Shown one piece after another: positions 16,826 to 25,925 of a stretch of 64,000 nt of DNA. The notes below the pieces were generated by a model that made no database searches, was not told where the DNA came from, and was given only the letters and a program-made list of their open reading frames with translations. Source of the DNA: Candidatus Thiosymbion ectosymbiont of Catanema sp. Cochon2018 (lineage in GTDB: Bacteria; Pseudomonadota; Gammaproteobacteria; Chromatiales; Chromatiaceae). Both the position numbers and the translations under genes were made by a program. The stretch covers positions 884,205-948,204 of the forward strand of contig WYCW01000004.1 of the NCBI GenBank assembly GCA_011392765.1, read 5' to 3'. Positions within the stretch are counted from its first letter, which is position 1; each line of letters opens with the position of its first letter.

Positions 16826-16886
16826 TCGACCCGGGGTGGGCGCGTATGAATTGCTTTACAGCTGCCTCGTGCGATCCGAAGCGGAC

Positions 16887-17925
16887 ATGACGGTCGACCG
16901 CGACGAGCTCGAACGATGCCTTGATAAGCTGCGGGGGCAGGTGTCCGATCTCCGGGCAGGTCTCTTCGGGCCGGGCTCCATGGCGTGGGAGATCGAGCGC
17001 GAGATGATCCTCCTGGCCGGCGGCGGGAGGGCGACCCTGTTGCAACTCGCCCATCCCTTCGTCGCCTACGCGATCGAGCAACACTCGGTGACCAAGTCCG
17101 GGCAGTGTTATAACTCTGTTATTACAGGGGCGCAAGATATTGATTAGCATATCTATTTGAACCCTGAGAAACAAAGTTGGAACACCACCCAAGTCCGATC
17201 TCGCCGGGCGCTTCGAGCGGACGTTCGCCAACGTCTATGCGATGGCATTCGGTGACCTCGAGAGCGCCATCCGATCCGCGAGACGGGTCTGGAGCATCCA
17301 CTCGCGGGTCCATGGGGAGATCACCGACGATGCGGGACGGTTCCCGAAGGGCAGCCGCTACGAGGCGCTGGATGCCGATGCCCTCGTCTGGGTCTGGTCG
17401 ACGCTCGTCGATTCGGCGGTAGTGGTGTTCGAGCTGGCCGTACGGACCCTCGATCATCACGAAAAGAAGCGCTACTACGACGAATCTAAGCTGTTCGCGC
17501 TCCTGTTCGGGATTCGGGGCGAGGACCTGCCTGCCGACTGGTCGGAGTTCGGGCGCTATAACCGCGAGATGTGGGTCTCGGACACGCTCGCCGTGAACCG
17601 CCCGGCCGCCGAGGTGTCTCGTTTCCTGCTCACCCCGCGCCGGCCCTGGCTGCGCACGTTCGTCGACGAGTACGAGGTGCTGACCGCCGGCATGATGCCG
17701 CACAGTCTGAGGGAGGAATACGGGCTTGCGTACTCGCCTCGTCGGTTCCGCCAGGCAGCAAGGCGCTTGCGGATGCTCCATCGCATGACCCCGCACCGCC
17801 TTCGCTACACGCCGTCGTACATCGAGGCCCGGCGGCGCCTGAAGGGTGTGGACGCGCGCGATTACGTCGGGTGGTTCCTCTACCGGGGGATGATGAAGGT
17901 GCTTCTCCCACCGCCCGGTGGTTGA
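16887..17925 (+). pseudogene. DUF2236/MpaB-like oxygenase, interrupted by a miniature element
   Basis: Bases 16887-17101 encode the N-terminus (MTVDRDELERCLDKLRGQ ... LLQLAHPFVAYAIEQHSVTKS). After the element at 17102-17190 and one copy of its duplication, the frame continues DLAGRFERTFANVYAMAFGD, IHSRVHGEI, YEALDADALVWVWSTLVDS and on to a natural stop at 17925. These are DUF2236 features; the family includes haem oxygenases such as latex-clearing protein and MpaB. The 97-bp net insertion shifts the frame and ends translation at 17147. Apart from the insertion the gene looks intact, so the loss is probably recent. Confidence 0.85.
17102..17190. mobile_element. Family E1 miniature element in the oxygenase gene, 8-bp target duplication
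   Basis: 89 bp from GGCAGTGTTATAACTCTGTT to AAAGTTGGAACACCACC, flanked by the direct repeat CAAGTCCG at 17094-17101 and 17191-17198. The interior GATATTGATTAGCATATCTA matches the copies near 15010 and 22390. Removing it together with one repeat restores the oxygenase frame. Confidence 0.92.
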
Positions 17926-17934
17926 GAGGCTGTC

Positions 17935-18097
17935 TAGGGGGCGTTCTCAATTAAGCCAAATCCATGTAGCGCAGGCGTCCCGCCTGCCGGAACGCGGGCG
18001 TTTCGCCCGCGGGTTGCAGGCGAGACGCCTGCGTTACACCCCGCTGTGTTTATTTGCGTCCATTTGCGTTGATTTGCGGCAAAAAAACAGGACCTAG
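17935..18097. repeat. Family B end, GC hairpin and single-arm word repeat
   Basis: CTAGGGGGCGTTCTCAATTA begins here, followed by a GTAGCGCAGGCGTCCCGCCTGC palindrome (to about 18036) and TTTATTTGCGTCCATTTGCG with no visible complementary arm. A CTAG at 18094-18097 closes the segment and contains the stop codon of coq7 on the minus strand. Confidence 0.65.
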
Positions 18098-18738
18098 ACC
18101 CAATAAACACTGCGGGTCATGACCTTCGATGCCAGGCGCATGGCGAGCTTGACCGGTCCCGGCAGGGTTGCGCCGCCGGCGGCCTTGGCCACCTCCGCAT
18201 GGTGCATCTCGTCCGTCTTCATCTCATCGAGAACGGCGCGGGTCTTGCGATCGGTAACGGGAATCTCGGCCAGGTGCCCATCGAGGTGATTCTCCACCTG
18301 GCGCTCGGTCTCGACCACGAAGCCCAGGCTCCATTTGTCGCCCACCAGTCCGGCGAGGGCACCGATCGTAAAAGAGCCTGCGTACCACAAGGGATTGAGG
18401 AGGCTCTTGCGGTCGCCGAGCTCACCGATGCGGGTCTCACACCAGTGGAGGTGGTCGTTCTCTTCCCGGGCCGAGCGTTCCATACTCTGTTGCACCTCGG
18501 GTCGACGGGCGGTAAGGGCCTGGCCCTGATACAGGGCTTGGGCGCATACCTCCCCGGTGTGGTTGATCCGCATCAGGCGTGCGATGTGTTTGCGTTCCTG
18601 CTCGGAGAACTCGGCCTCGGCGATGCCTTTGGCCGGATTGGGCCGGCCGGTAGTCGGTGGCCTGCCGAAGACGGTGCGTACGGCCTGGTCGAGATTGACC
18701 AGGACCCGGTCGATGGGGCTGAAGTTGCGTGTAGTCAT
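18094..18738 (-). CDS. coq7: Coq7-type demethoxyubiquinone hydroxylase
   Basis: A 214-residue non-haem diiron hydroxylase of ubiquinone biosynthesis. The six iron ligands are recognisable: a first Glu in [17 protein letters not shown], ExxH in [11 protein letters not shown], a second Glu in [10 protein letters not shown], and the C-terminal [14 protein letters not shown]. Start at [20 protein letters not shown]. The stop codon lies in a CTAG at the edge of a repeat block. It is divergent from the ferredoxin gene across a family A element. Confidence 0.93.
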   Translation of the reverse strand: MTTRNFSPIDRVLVNLDQAVRTVFGRPPTTGRPNPAKGIAEAEFSEQERKHIARLMRINHTGEVCAQALYQGQALTARRPEVQQSMERSAREENDHLHWCETRIGELGDRKSLLNPLWYAGSFTIGALAGLVGDKWSLGFVVETERQVENHLDGHLAEIPVTDRKTRAVLDEMKTDEMHHAEVAKAAGGATLPGPVKLAMRLASKVMTRSVYWV

Positions 18739-18756
18739 GGCTGCTGAAGGTAGAAT

Positions 18757-18973
18757 GCCTTGAGAGACCCGAATCTTTACAAATGAGTCAGGTTTGTGCA
18801 GTGCACAAATCGGGATCGGGATCGGGATCGAAATCGAGATTCCGATTGCGATCCCGATCCCGATTTCGACCTACCCCGGCTCTCCAACGGCTGGTTGGGC
18901 GTAGGAGATGGGGCCTCACGGGAGAGGGGCTTTTGGGGCATCATGCCTCGTCGGTCTGAGGCGAAGCCTCGCT
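18757..18973 (-). mobile_element. Family A element, reverse orientation, degenerate ends
   Basis: Begins CCTTGAGAGACCCGAATC and ends CTGAGGCGAAGCCTCGCTGG. The terminal CTAG tetranucleotides have mutated. The core is the GATCGG-word palindrome. It fills the gap between the coq7 start and the ferredoxin gene and so lies upstream of both. Confidence 0.75.
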
Positions 18974-19052
18974 GGATTGTGCGCCGGCAGTGCGGCAGGT
19001 TCAAGGAAACATGATAACCTGCGCTCCTATTCCCAAGTCGGGTCTGTCGCTC

Positions 19053-19370
19053 ATGTCTTACTACCGCTACCATGTGTTTTTCTGCACCAACCGGCGCGAC
19101 GACGGCAGCCAGTGTTGCGCTCGGTGCAATGCGTCGGGTCTGCGCGACCACCTCAAGCAACGTTCCAAGGAGCTCGGTCTCACAGGTCCGGGGGGCGTTC
19201 GCATCAATACGGCAGGGTGCCTGGACCGGTGCGCCGCCGGTCCGGTGATCGTGGTCTATCCCGAGGCTACCTGGTACACCTATGTCGATCGGGAAGACCT
19301 CGAAGAGATCCTGGCCGAGCACCTGATCGGGGGCCGCATCGTGGAACGCCTGCGGTTAAATGCTGAATGA
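19053..19370 (+). CDS. Thioredoxin-like [2Fe-2S] ferredoxin
   Basis: A 105-residue protein with the thioredoxin-fold ferredoxin pattern: Cys11 in YHVFFCTNRRDDG, CCARC (21-25), then TAGCLDRCAAGPV (Cys56, Cys60). Four of these ligate the cluster. Such proteins are small electron carriers, and the redox partner is unknown. The start at MSYYRYHVFF is chosen over upstream in-frame codons because related proteins begin here. A run of TGAGTGA words follows the stop. Confidence 0.85.
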   Translation: MSYYRYHVFFCTNRRDDGSQCCARCNASGLRDHLKQRSKELGLTGPGGVRINTAGCLDRCAAGPVIVVYPEATWYTYVDREDLEEILAEHLIGGRIVERLRLNAE

Positions 19371-19965
19371 TGAGTGATGAGTGATGAGTGATGAATGCGG
19401 AGGCGGTCGGGTCGGACTAGGATCCTTGAGGGACCCAGGGCGAGCGCGCATGAATCCTCCCGAAAACATGATCTTGTAGGATGTGGTGAGCCGTGGCCCC
19501 AGGGACCTGCCTGCGGCAGGCAGGTTCCTAGCCTCACCGCATTCTACCCTGTCCATGTTGTCCACTCAGTCCATGTGGTCCATGGTGGGAACCGCAAGCT
19601 TCGAGGTAACCACTATGGACAACATGGACTCAGTGGACAGATGTCGGACACACCACCGTCCAAAGACGCGGTTCGGTCGCCTGCCTGCGGCAGGCAGGTT
19701 CCTGACCTCACCCCCTCCTACTTGCTTGCAGTACCCGCCTGATAATGCCGACAGCTCCTAGGCTCCCGGCAGCCGGCGCCTGGAAGCCGGCAACCCGCAC
19801 CCATCCCGTCGGCCCCCACGGGCACCTTGACGAAATCCTCTCCATGGGCAAGGATTAGGCGCTTGAAGGGAGCACGTTCCCTGCAACCGGCGAAAAACAA
19901 ACCGGACCCGCGGGCCTTCATGGGCCTACCACCACCCGTCCCCAAAACGTGAGGAGTGTTCTGCC
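19371..19965. other. Repeat-filled gap before mdh
   Basis: No gene. It holds tandem TGATGAG words (19368-19395), a CTAGGATCCTTGAGGGACCC family A end near 19418, a GAGCGCGCATGAATCCTCCCG block also seen at 26771 and 49789, and a CCTGCCTGCGGCAGGCAGG palindrome twice. At 19549-19640 there is a hairpin of GTCCATGTG words. The block 19549-19690 recurs inverted at 49890-50034. Confidence 0.65.
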
Positions 19966-20955
19966 GTGGCAAAAACCCCCGTTCGAGTCGCAGTTACCGG
20001 CGCCGCCGGCCAGATCGGTTACGCAACCCTGTTTCGCATCGCCTCCGGCGAGATGTTGGGTAAGGACCAGCCCGTCATCCTGCAGCTGTTGGAATTGCCG
20101 ATGGAGAAACCGCAAAGCGCCCTCAAGGGCGTGATGATGGAGCTCGACGATTGTGCGTTCCCCCTGTTGACCAACATGATCGGCACCGGCGATCCCAAGG
20201 TGGCGTTCAAAGACGTCGACTACGCCCTGCTGATCGGCGCCAAGCCCCGCGGGCCGGGGATGGAGCGTAAAGATCTCTTGATGGACAACGCCAAGATCTT
20301 CATCGAGCAAGGGAAAGCCCTCAATGAGGTTGCCGCGCGCGAGGTGCGGGTCATCGTGGTCGGTAATCCGGCCAACACCAATGCCTACATCGCCAAGAGC
20401 TCCGCCCCGGACCTGCCCGCCGCCAACTTCACCTCCATGATGCGGCTCGACCACAATCGGGCGGTCTCGCAGTTGGCCACCCGGACCAAAAAGGCGGTCT
20501 CGGACATCGAAAAGATGGTGGTCTGGGGCAACCACTCGCCCACCATGTACCCGGACCTGCGTTTTACGACCGTGGCCGGTCAGGAAGCCAAGAAACTGGT
20601 GAACGACGAGACCTGGTACCGCGAGACCTACATCCCCACCGTCGGCAAGCGGGGCGCGGCCATCATCCAGGCCCGCGGCGCCTCCTCGGCGGCCAGCGCG
20701 GGCAATGCGGCCATCGACCACATGCGCGACTGGATGCTGGGCAGCAACGGCCGCTGGGTGACCATGGGCGTGGTTTCGGACGGCGCCTACGGGATTCCCG
20801 AGGGCCTGATCTACGGCTTCCCCTGCACCTGTACCGCCGGTAAGTACGAGGTCATCAAGGGCCTCGATATCGACGACTTCTCCCGCGAGAAGATGAACTT
20901 CACCCTCAAGGAGCTCGAAGAAGAACGCGAAGGTGTCAAGGGCCTTCTCGGCTGA
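19966..20955 (+). CDS. mdh: Malate dehydrogenase (cytosolic-type)
   Basis: A 329-residue NAD-dependent malate dehydrogenase of the MalDH/cytosolic type. The NAD-binding TGAAGQIGY is at residues 11-19. The substrate Arg region is [11 protein letters not shown], followed by [12 protein letters not shown], the RLDHNRA aspartate and [13 protein letters not shown] with the catalytic His. It works in the TCA cycle. A GTG start at 19966 fits the conserved N-terminus. A strong hairpin follows the stop. Confidence 0.95.
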   Translation: MAKTPVRVAVTGAAGQIGYATLFRIASGEMLGKDQPVILQLLELPMEKPQSALKGVMMELDDCAFPLLTNMIGTGDPKVAFKDVDYALLIGAKPRGPGMERKDLLMDNAKIFIEQGKALNEVAAREVRVIVVGNPANTNAYIAKSSAPDLPAANFTSMMRLDHNRAVSQLATRTKKAVSDIEKMVVWGNHSPTMYPDLRFTTVAGQEAKKLVNDETWYRETYIPTVGKRGAAIIQARGASSAASAGNAAIDHMRDWMLGSNGRWVTMGVVSDGAYGIPEGLIYGFPCTCTAGKYEVIKGLDIDDFSREKMNFTLKELEEEREGVKGLLG

Positions 20956-20964
20956 CCCCCTCGT

Positions 20965-21000
20965 CGCGCCCGTGTCTTCGCGCTCGAAGACACGGGCGCG
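20965..21000 (+). terminator. Strong hairpin after mdh
   Basis: CGCGCCCGTGTCTTCG pairs with CGAAGACACGGGCGCG in a perfect 16-bp stem with a short loop, 10 bases after the mdh stop. There is no T-run, so it may be a processing or Rho-aided end and not a classical terminator. Confidence 0.6.
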
Positions 21001-21049
21001 AAAACCGGCCGGCCAGTCCGTATTGGTGGGCGCAGCCCACCCTACGACC

Positions 21050-21380
21050 AGCGAGGCTTCGCCTCGGACCGACGAGGCATGAAGACCCCAAAAGCCCCTC
21101 TCCCGTAAGGCCCTATCTCCTCCGCCCAACCAGCCGTTGAAGAGCCAAGGTAGGTCGAAGTCGAAATCGAAATCGGAATCTCGATCCCGATTTGTGCACT
21201 GCACCAAAAACTCACACTCGGGTGGGCTGTGCCCATTGCTTTTTTTGTCCGCAGATTACGCAGATTCTCACAGATTAAAAACAGAAGTAATCTGTGAAAA
21301 TCTGCGTAATCTGTGGATAACAAGCTCGTGCGCTGCACAAAAAATTCATGGCTCGTCGGTCTGAGGCGAAGCCTCGCTAG
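21050..21380. mobile_element. Composite family A element
   Basis: Two family A left ends face each other (GCGAGGCTTCGCCTCGGACC at 21050 and GGTCTGAGGCGAAGCCTCGCTAG ending 21380). Between them lie a short GATCGG-type core, TTTGTGCACTGCACC, and a word hairpin CGCAGATTACGCAGATTCTC...AATCTGCGTAATCTGTGG. The interior also holds GGTGGGCTGTGCCCA. Confidence 0.7.
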
Positions 21381-21609
21381 GGAAATGGTCGAGCGCAGGC
21401 AAAAGCCATACCTCTATTCTCGGCGCTGATTCGACATCGGCTCCCGGATCCATCGGATATCGCGTGTCCTGTCCTTTTCCTGACAGCAGGACCGCCCGCC
21501 AATTATCGCAGACCTGATAGGTAAGACCCTATCGGTCAGCTCAACTCCTTCGAAAACCTTGAAAATCGATCCGAGATGCGGGCGTTTCGGATTAGGCACG
21601 GTATTTGCT

Positions 21610-21855
21610 TAAAATTCTTTATGGATTCCGGGCCGCTCACGATCATGGCAGGACACCCCGGACATTTTGGAGTGCGGCGGCAACCCTTACCCCAGTCCCT
21701 ACCGGAATCCGCGGTGCCTGACTTGGCCACCGGGTTGGCCAGGGTGCGCCGGCCCGCCGCCGCTTTGGATTCGGCGACCCATCCGTCCCCGGCAAAGATG
21801 TTGCAGTTACGGGAAAGCGCCGTCGCCGCGGCGGGTGGAGAACCCGGCGTCCAGT
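21610..21855. repeat. Interspersed repeat K with family I end
   Basis: It begins TTCTTTATGGATTCCGG, a family I-type end. It continues GGAGTGCGGCGGCAACC ... CCGCCGCTTTGGATTCGGC ... AAAGCGCCGTCGCCGCGGCG. The same order of blocks occurs at 29918-30105 at roughly three-quarters identity. No gene is supported in it. Confidence 0.65.
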
Positions 21856-21859
21856 CCAC

Positions 21860-21879
21860 AACGTGAATATATTCACGTT
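21860..21879. promoter_or_regulatory. 20-bp perfect palindrome, probable operator of the XRE regulator
   Basis: AACGTGAATATATTCACGTT is a perfect palindrome 43 bases before the regulator's ATG, next to an AT-rich TATATT/TATAGC stretch that could be its -10 region. Position and symmetry suggest autoregulation by the XRE protein as a dimer. Binding is inferred only. Confidence 0.65.
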
Positions 21880-21922
21880 AAATATAGCATGAGAATTGCG
21901 CAGTCAGGTAATTTTTTAGAAT

Positions 21923-22282
21923 ATGAGCACATTCGGCGAACGGGTTGCTACTACGAGGGAACGCCTACGGTTACGGCAGACCGACCTTGCCGCGCGGGTC
22001 GGGGTGACGCCGGGCTCGATCAACAAGATCGAGTCCGGCGAAACCAAGGGGGCGAAACCCAGTACCCTGGCGGCCTTGGCGCGCGCACTCGGGGTCAGCA
22101 TGGAATGGTTGGCAACCGGCAAGGAGGGATATGTATTGGAGGCGGCGGGCGACTATGCTTCGGAGCAGATGGCCCGCCTGCTGGCAGCCTGGGAGGGCCT
22201 GCCGCTCAATCTGCGGGTGCCCCTGTTGGCACTCATCGAGGCCATGGCGGGGATAGAGGATTCGAGCGTCGAATCGGATTGA
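21923..22282 (+). CDS. XRE-family transcriptional regulator
   Basis: A 119-residue protein with an N-terminal Cro/CI-type HTH (residues about 5-60: RERLRLRQTDLAARVGVTPGSINKIESG), then SMEWLATGKEG and a helical C-terminal dimerisation region. A perfect palindrome lies just upstream, consistent with autorepression. There is no linked prophage or toxin gene, so the target is unknown. Confidence 0.82.
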   Translation: MSTFGERVATTRERLRLRQTDLAARVGVTPGSINKIESGETKGAKPSTLAALARALGVSMEWLATGKEGYVLEAAGDYASEQMARLLAAWEGLPLNLRVPLLALIEAMAGIEDSSVESD

Positions 22283-22347
22283 TACCTGCCACTACCCGTA
22301 ACCTTCTACATCCGCTGCCATAACAGGCAGTAGACGGGGCGTGAGGG

Positions 22348-22436
22348 GATAGTGTTATAACTCTGTTGTTTCCGAGCACACAAGGTCTTGATTAGCATCG
22401 CTGTTTGAACCCTGAAAACAAAGTTGGAACACTACC
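22348..22436. mobile_element. Family E1 miniature element
   Basis: GATAGTGTTATAACTCTG to CAAAGTTGGAACACTACC, the same size and interior as the copy at 17102 (CTTGATTAGCATC...). No target duplication can be seen, so it is older or its flanks have rearranged. Confidence 0.8.
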
Positions 22437-22461
22437 TTATCGGCACTTGGGTACTGCTGCA

Positions 22462-22681
22462 CTAGGATTCCTTGAGGGACCCGAATCTTTACCAATGAGT
22501 CAAGTTTGTGCAGTGCACAAATCGGGATCGGGATCGAAATCGAGATTCCGATTGCGATACCGATACCGATTTCGACCTACCCTGGCTCTCCAACGGCTGG
22601 TTGGGCGTAGGAGATGGGGCCTTACGGAAGAGGAGCTTTGGGGGCCTCGTGCCTCGTCGGTCTGAGGCGAAGCCTCGCTAG
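22462..22681 (-). mobile_element. Family A element with GATCGG core, sharing CTAG with the next copy
   Basis: From CTAGGATTCCTTGAGGGACC to CTGAGGCGAAGCCTCGCTAG with the ATCGGG-word palindrome as core. Its last CTAG (22678-22681) is the first CTAG of the following element. Confidence 0.83.
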
Positions 22682-22890
22682 GGTCCCTTGAGGGACCCAC
22701 ATCTTTACAAATGAGTCAAATTTGTGCATTGCATAACAAAGAGGCCTCTTTTTTTATCCACAGATTACGCAGATTTCCACAGATTATTTTGTCTTTCATC
22801 TGTGGAAATCTGCGTAATCTGCGGATAAAAGATGGCGCCGGAACGAGCCGGAAATTCACCCCTCGTCGGTCTGAGGCGAAGCCTCGCTAG
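22678..22890 (-). mobile_element. Family A element with CAGATT word-hairpin core
   Basis: From CTAGGGTCCCTTGAGGGACC to CTGAGGCGAAGCCTCGCTAG. The core is CACAGATTACGCAGATTTCC...GAAATCTGCGTAATCTGCGG. It has the same ends as the previous copy but a different core. The closing CTAG holds the stop codon of the DUF255 gene. Confidence 0.83.
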
Positions 22891-24950
22891 GCAGTCAGCC
22901 GCTCCAGTGCTTCGAGGTCCTCCAGGGGCGCCTCGCATCTGGTCCCGAAACAGGGATAGGCCCGAGTCCCGGCGCCCGGCGTCATAGCCCCCAGACTGCC
23001 CGGCAGCCCCTCCTCGGTGGCCGGGATGGCGAGCACCAGGCGCCGGGGGGCATAGGTACGCTGGGCGATTTCGGCCCAGTGCGTCAGGTCGTCGCCCGTG
23101 CCGCGGATAACGAGGGTCTGCGGGGGCTCCAGGTGCTCTTCCAGGGCGGCGAGTAGGCTGGCGTGAGCGTAAGGCAGGCGATGCATCTGCTCGGCGGCCA
23201 GGGCGAGGGTCCCCTGGGCAGCGGTGAGGTAACGGGTCTCGCTCAGCAGGTAGCCGAGGCGCTGCAGCGCCCGCGCAGCCACCCCGTTGCCGGCGGGCAC
23301 CGACTCGTCCCCCAGCGGCTTGGGTCGATGGATGAGTCGCTCATGGTCGTCCGAGGTAAAGAAAAAGCCCCCTTGTTGCGGGTCTGCGAAGCGGTCGAGC
23401 AGAACCTCAGCGAGTGCCGATGCCAACTCCAGATCCGCGCGTCGCCACCGGGCCTGCAGGAGCTCCAGCAAGGCGTCGATCAGGTAGGCATAGTCGTCCA
23501 GATAGGCGTTGAGGCGGGCCTTGCCGTCCTGGTAGGTGGCGAGCAGGCGCCCGTTCCGCCACAGCTCGGCACGGATGAAGTCGAGGGCACCTTGGGCGGA
23601 CGCCAGGTAGTCGGCGCGCTTCAGCACCCGCGCGGCTCGGGCCATACCCTTGATAGCCAAACCGTTCCAGGCTGTGAGCACCTTTTCGTCACGGCCCGGA
23701 CGGACCCGCCCCTCCCGGACGGTGAGGAGCTTGTGCCGCGCCGTTTCCAGCAGGGCGGCGACTGACGCTCGGGTTGTCCCCAGGTCGCGGGCCACCTGGT
23801 TGGCGGTGCGGTGGCCGTGCAGGTGCCACTTGCCCTCGAAGTTCGGTTCCCGGTCCAGGCCGTAGACGGCGGCGAACGGGGCGTACTCCTCGGCCGTGAG
23901 CAGGCGCGCGATCTCTTTGCGGTCCCAGACGTAGAATTTGCCTTCTTCACCCTCGCTGTCCGCATCGAGGGTCGAGTAGTAACCGCCCGCAGGCGACTGC
24001 ATCTCACGTATCACCCAATCGGCGGTGGCGACGGCGGCATCCCGGAACAGGGGATCACCCGTGATCTGCCAGGCATCGCAGCACAGGGCGAGCAGGGGCC
24101 CGTTGTCGTAGAGCATTTTTTCGAAGTGGGGGATCATCCACTGGTCGTCCACCGAGTAGCGGCAGAAGCCCCCGCCGAGCTGGTCGTTGAGTCCGCCGCG
24201 GATCATGCGCTCCAGAGTGAAGGTCGCCGGGTGCAGGGTCTCCCGGTCCGGCGTTCCGTCCGCTTGGGTTGCCGCGAAGCGGCGCAGCAGGAGTTCCAGG
24301 TCCGTGACATGGGGGAACTTCGGGGCCTGTCCGAACCCGCCGTGGCGGGCATCGAAGCTGTCGCCGAGCTGGCGCCGGGCCGCTGCCAGGGGCGTTGCGT
24401 CCGGAATCTCGCCGGCCCCGTCGGGGGCGAGCCGGGCCAAGGCATCCAGCACGGTGCGGTTTTGCTCCCAGATGGCGTCCCTTTGCTCGCGATAGGCGGT
24501 CGCGACGCCCTCGAGCAGCTGGGAAAATGCGGGCAGCCCGTGCCTGGACTCCGGTGGGAAGTAGGTCCCGGTAAAGAAGGGGCACTGGTCGTCCGGGGTC
24601 AAGAATACGGTCAGGGGCCAGCCGCCCGGACGCTTGGCCAGAAGCTGGTGGGCGCTCTGGTAGATCTTGTCCAGGTCCGGGCGTTCCTCCCGGTCCACCT
24701 TGATGTTGACGAAGAGCCGATTCATGACCTGGGCCGTGTGCGGATCTTCGAAGGATTCGTGGGCCATCACATGGCACCAATGGCACGCGGAGTAGCCGAT
24801 GGAGAGCAGGATAGGCCGATCCTGGTCGCGGGCGAGCGCCAGGGCTTCTGCGCACCAGGGCCACCAATCGACGGGATTGGCCGCGTGTTGCCGGAGATAG
24901 GGGCTGGTGGCGTCCGCGAGGCGGTTGCCGGAAGCGGTCGAGTCCGACAT
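22887..24950 (-). CDS. DUF255 thioredoxin-domain protein (YyaL-like)
   Basis: A 687-residue protein. The N-terminal thioredoxin-like DUF255 domain opens with [20 protein letters not shown] and has SACHWCHVM (Cys56, Cys59). It is followed by an alpha/alpha-barrel resembling N-acylglucosamine epimerases ([42 protein letters not shown]). The biochemical role of the family is not established. The start at 24950 is chosen for the AGGAGAG site six bases upstream. Its stop codon is in the CTAG of the adjacent family A element. Confidence 0.87.
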   Translation of the reverse strand: MSDSTASGNRLADATSPYLRQHAANPVDWWPWCAEALALARDQDRPILLSIGYSACHWCHVMAHESFEDPHTAQVMNRLFVNIKVDREERPDLDKIYQSAHQLLAKRPGGWPLTVFLTPDDQCPFFTGTYFPPESRHGLPAFSQLLEGVATAYREQRDAIWEQNRTVLDALARLAPDGAGEIPDATPLAAARRQLGDSFDARHGGFGQAPKFPHVTDLELLLRRFAATQADGTPDRETLHPATFTLERMIRGGLNDQLGGGFCRYSVDDQWMIPHFEKMLYDNGPLLALCCDAWQITGDPLFRDAAVATADWVIREMQSPAGGYYSTLDADSEGEEGKFYVWDRKEIARLLTAEEYAPFAAVYGLDREPNFEGKWHLHGHRTANQVARDLGTTRASVAALLETARHKLLTVREGRVRPGRDEKVLTAWNGLAIKGMARAARVLKRADYLASAQGALDFIRAELWRNGRLLATYQDGKARLNAYLDDYAYLIDALLELLQARWRRADLELASALAEVLLDRFADPQQGGFFFTSDDHERLIHRPKPLGDESVPAGNGVAARALQRLGYLLSETRYLTAAQGTLALAAEQMHRLPYAHASLLAALEEHLEPPQTLVIRGTGDDLTHWAEIAQRTYAPRRLVLAIPATEEGLPGSLGAMTPGAGTRAYPCFGTRCEAPLEDLEALERLTA

Positions 24951-25052
24951 ATCGGCTCTCCTGTGGTGGTGAGGGTAACTGGGACATGGGTGGGCGGCCC
25001 CGAGGTTTCCATGGCCCAAATCCCGCCCAACCGTGTCGGGTCAGTGTTTTGA

Positions 25053-25127
25053 ATTCGCAGATTACGCCGACTTCCACAGATAAAGAAACGAAATAATCCA
25101 TGAAAATCTGCTTAATATACGGATAAG
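25053..25127. repeat. Word hairpin of CAGATT units
   Basis: CGCAGATTACGCCGACTTCC and the degenerate complement AAAATCTGCTTAATATACGG face each other. It is a diverged member of the CAGATT-word hairpins at 21245 and 22752. The gap 24951-25343 contains no gene. Confidence 0.6.
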
Positions 25128-25343
25128 GGCGACTTTGTAGTACTATGCCGCGCCACAGGGCCACTTTCAGTTCGGACTGCTGACAAAATGCCTCCAATTC
25201 CTCCACTTCCGATCCGCCCCCGCTTCCAGGCTCGAATCCAAGCCCAAGGGGAACGCGCAATAGAGTGTGACAAGTCGACTCTGCCGACGGGTACGGCGCC
25301 CGTTGCGGCCGTTTGCCGAGGATCCGCCGCCGCTCGCTATCGG

Positions 25344-25847
25344 ATGTATCTGGTCTGTTTCCTCGCCATGGTAGCGGTCGTCACGCTCACCGGCTGCGCC
25401 AGTAAGCCTGAGCGGATCTGGGCCGACCAGGTCGTAGTCTGGAAATCGAAGCGCAAGATGGCGCTCATTCGGGACGGCAAGGTGATGCACGAATACCGCA
25501 TCGCGCTCGGTGAGCGGCCGTGGGGTCACAAGAGGCAGGAAGGTGACGAGCGGACGCCGGAAGGCGATTACATCCTCGATTGGCGCAATCCCAACAGCCG
25601 TTTTTACAAGTCCATCCATATCTCATACCCCAACCCGCGGGACATTCGATTCGCCCGTGCCATGGGTAGGGACCCCGGCGGTATGATTATGATCCACGGC
25701 CAGCCTGATCACGCCCGATCCCCCAGGTTCAGGGAGAGATACCTGAGCCGGGATTGGACCAACGGTTGCATCGCCGTCCGGAACCCCGAGATGGACGAGA
25801 TCTGGCGCCTGGTTCGTTACGGCACGCCGATCAGGATTCTACCCTGA
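25344..25847 (+). CDS. L,D-transpeptidase-family lipoprotein (YkuD domain)
   Basis: A 167-residue protein with a lipoprotein signal (MYLVCFLAMVAVVTLTGC, lipid Cys18). Its YkuD domain has MIMIHG (His118) and DWTNGCIAVRN, placing the catalytic Cys at 142. The family forms 3-3 cross-links or attaches proteins to peptidoglycan. The usual S/T-x-G-C becomes TNGC, within the known range. The start at 25344 is chosen because the longer frame from 25188 would put a 52-residue leader before the signal peptide. It is followed by lgt, the enzyme that lipidates such cysteines. Confidence 0.85.
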   Translation: MYLVCFLAMVAVVTLTGCASKPERIWADQVVVWKSKRKMALIRDGKVMHEYRIALGERPWGHKRQEGDERTPEGDYILDWRNPNSRFYKSIHISYPNPRDIRFARAMGRDPGGMIMIHGQPDHARSPRFRERYLSRDWTNGCIAVRNPEMDEIWRLVRYGTPIRILP

Positions 25848-25925
25848 GTCCCGAAAGGGTCGGGGGAGGGGCCGTGAATCGAGGCCGTTTCCGCAAGATC
25901 CGGCGGCGAGGGGTATAAGGTCCAC

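Noticed and set aside
19918-21207. Minus-strand frame of 429 codons across mdh
   Set aside because: It runs through an mdh gene with all motifs and into repeat sequence; no recognisable protein.
21576-21866. 96-codon frame before the XRE gene
   Set aside because: It is contained in interspersed repeat K, which recurs at 29.9 kb with frame-breaking differences.
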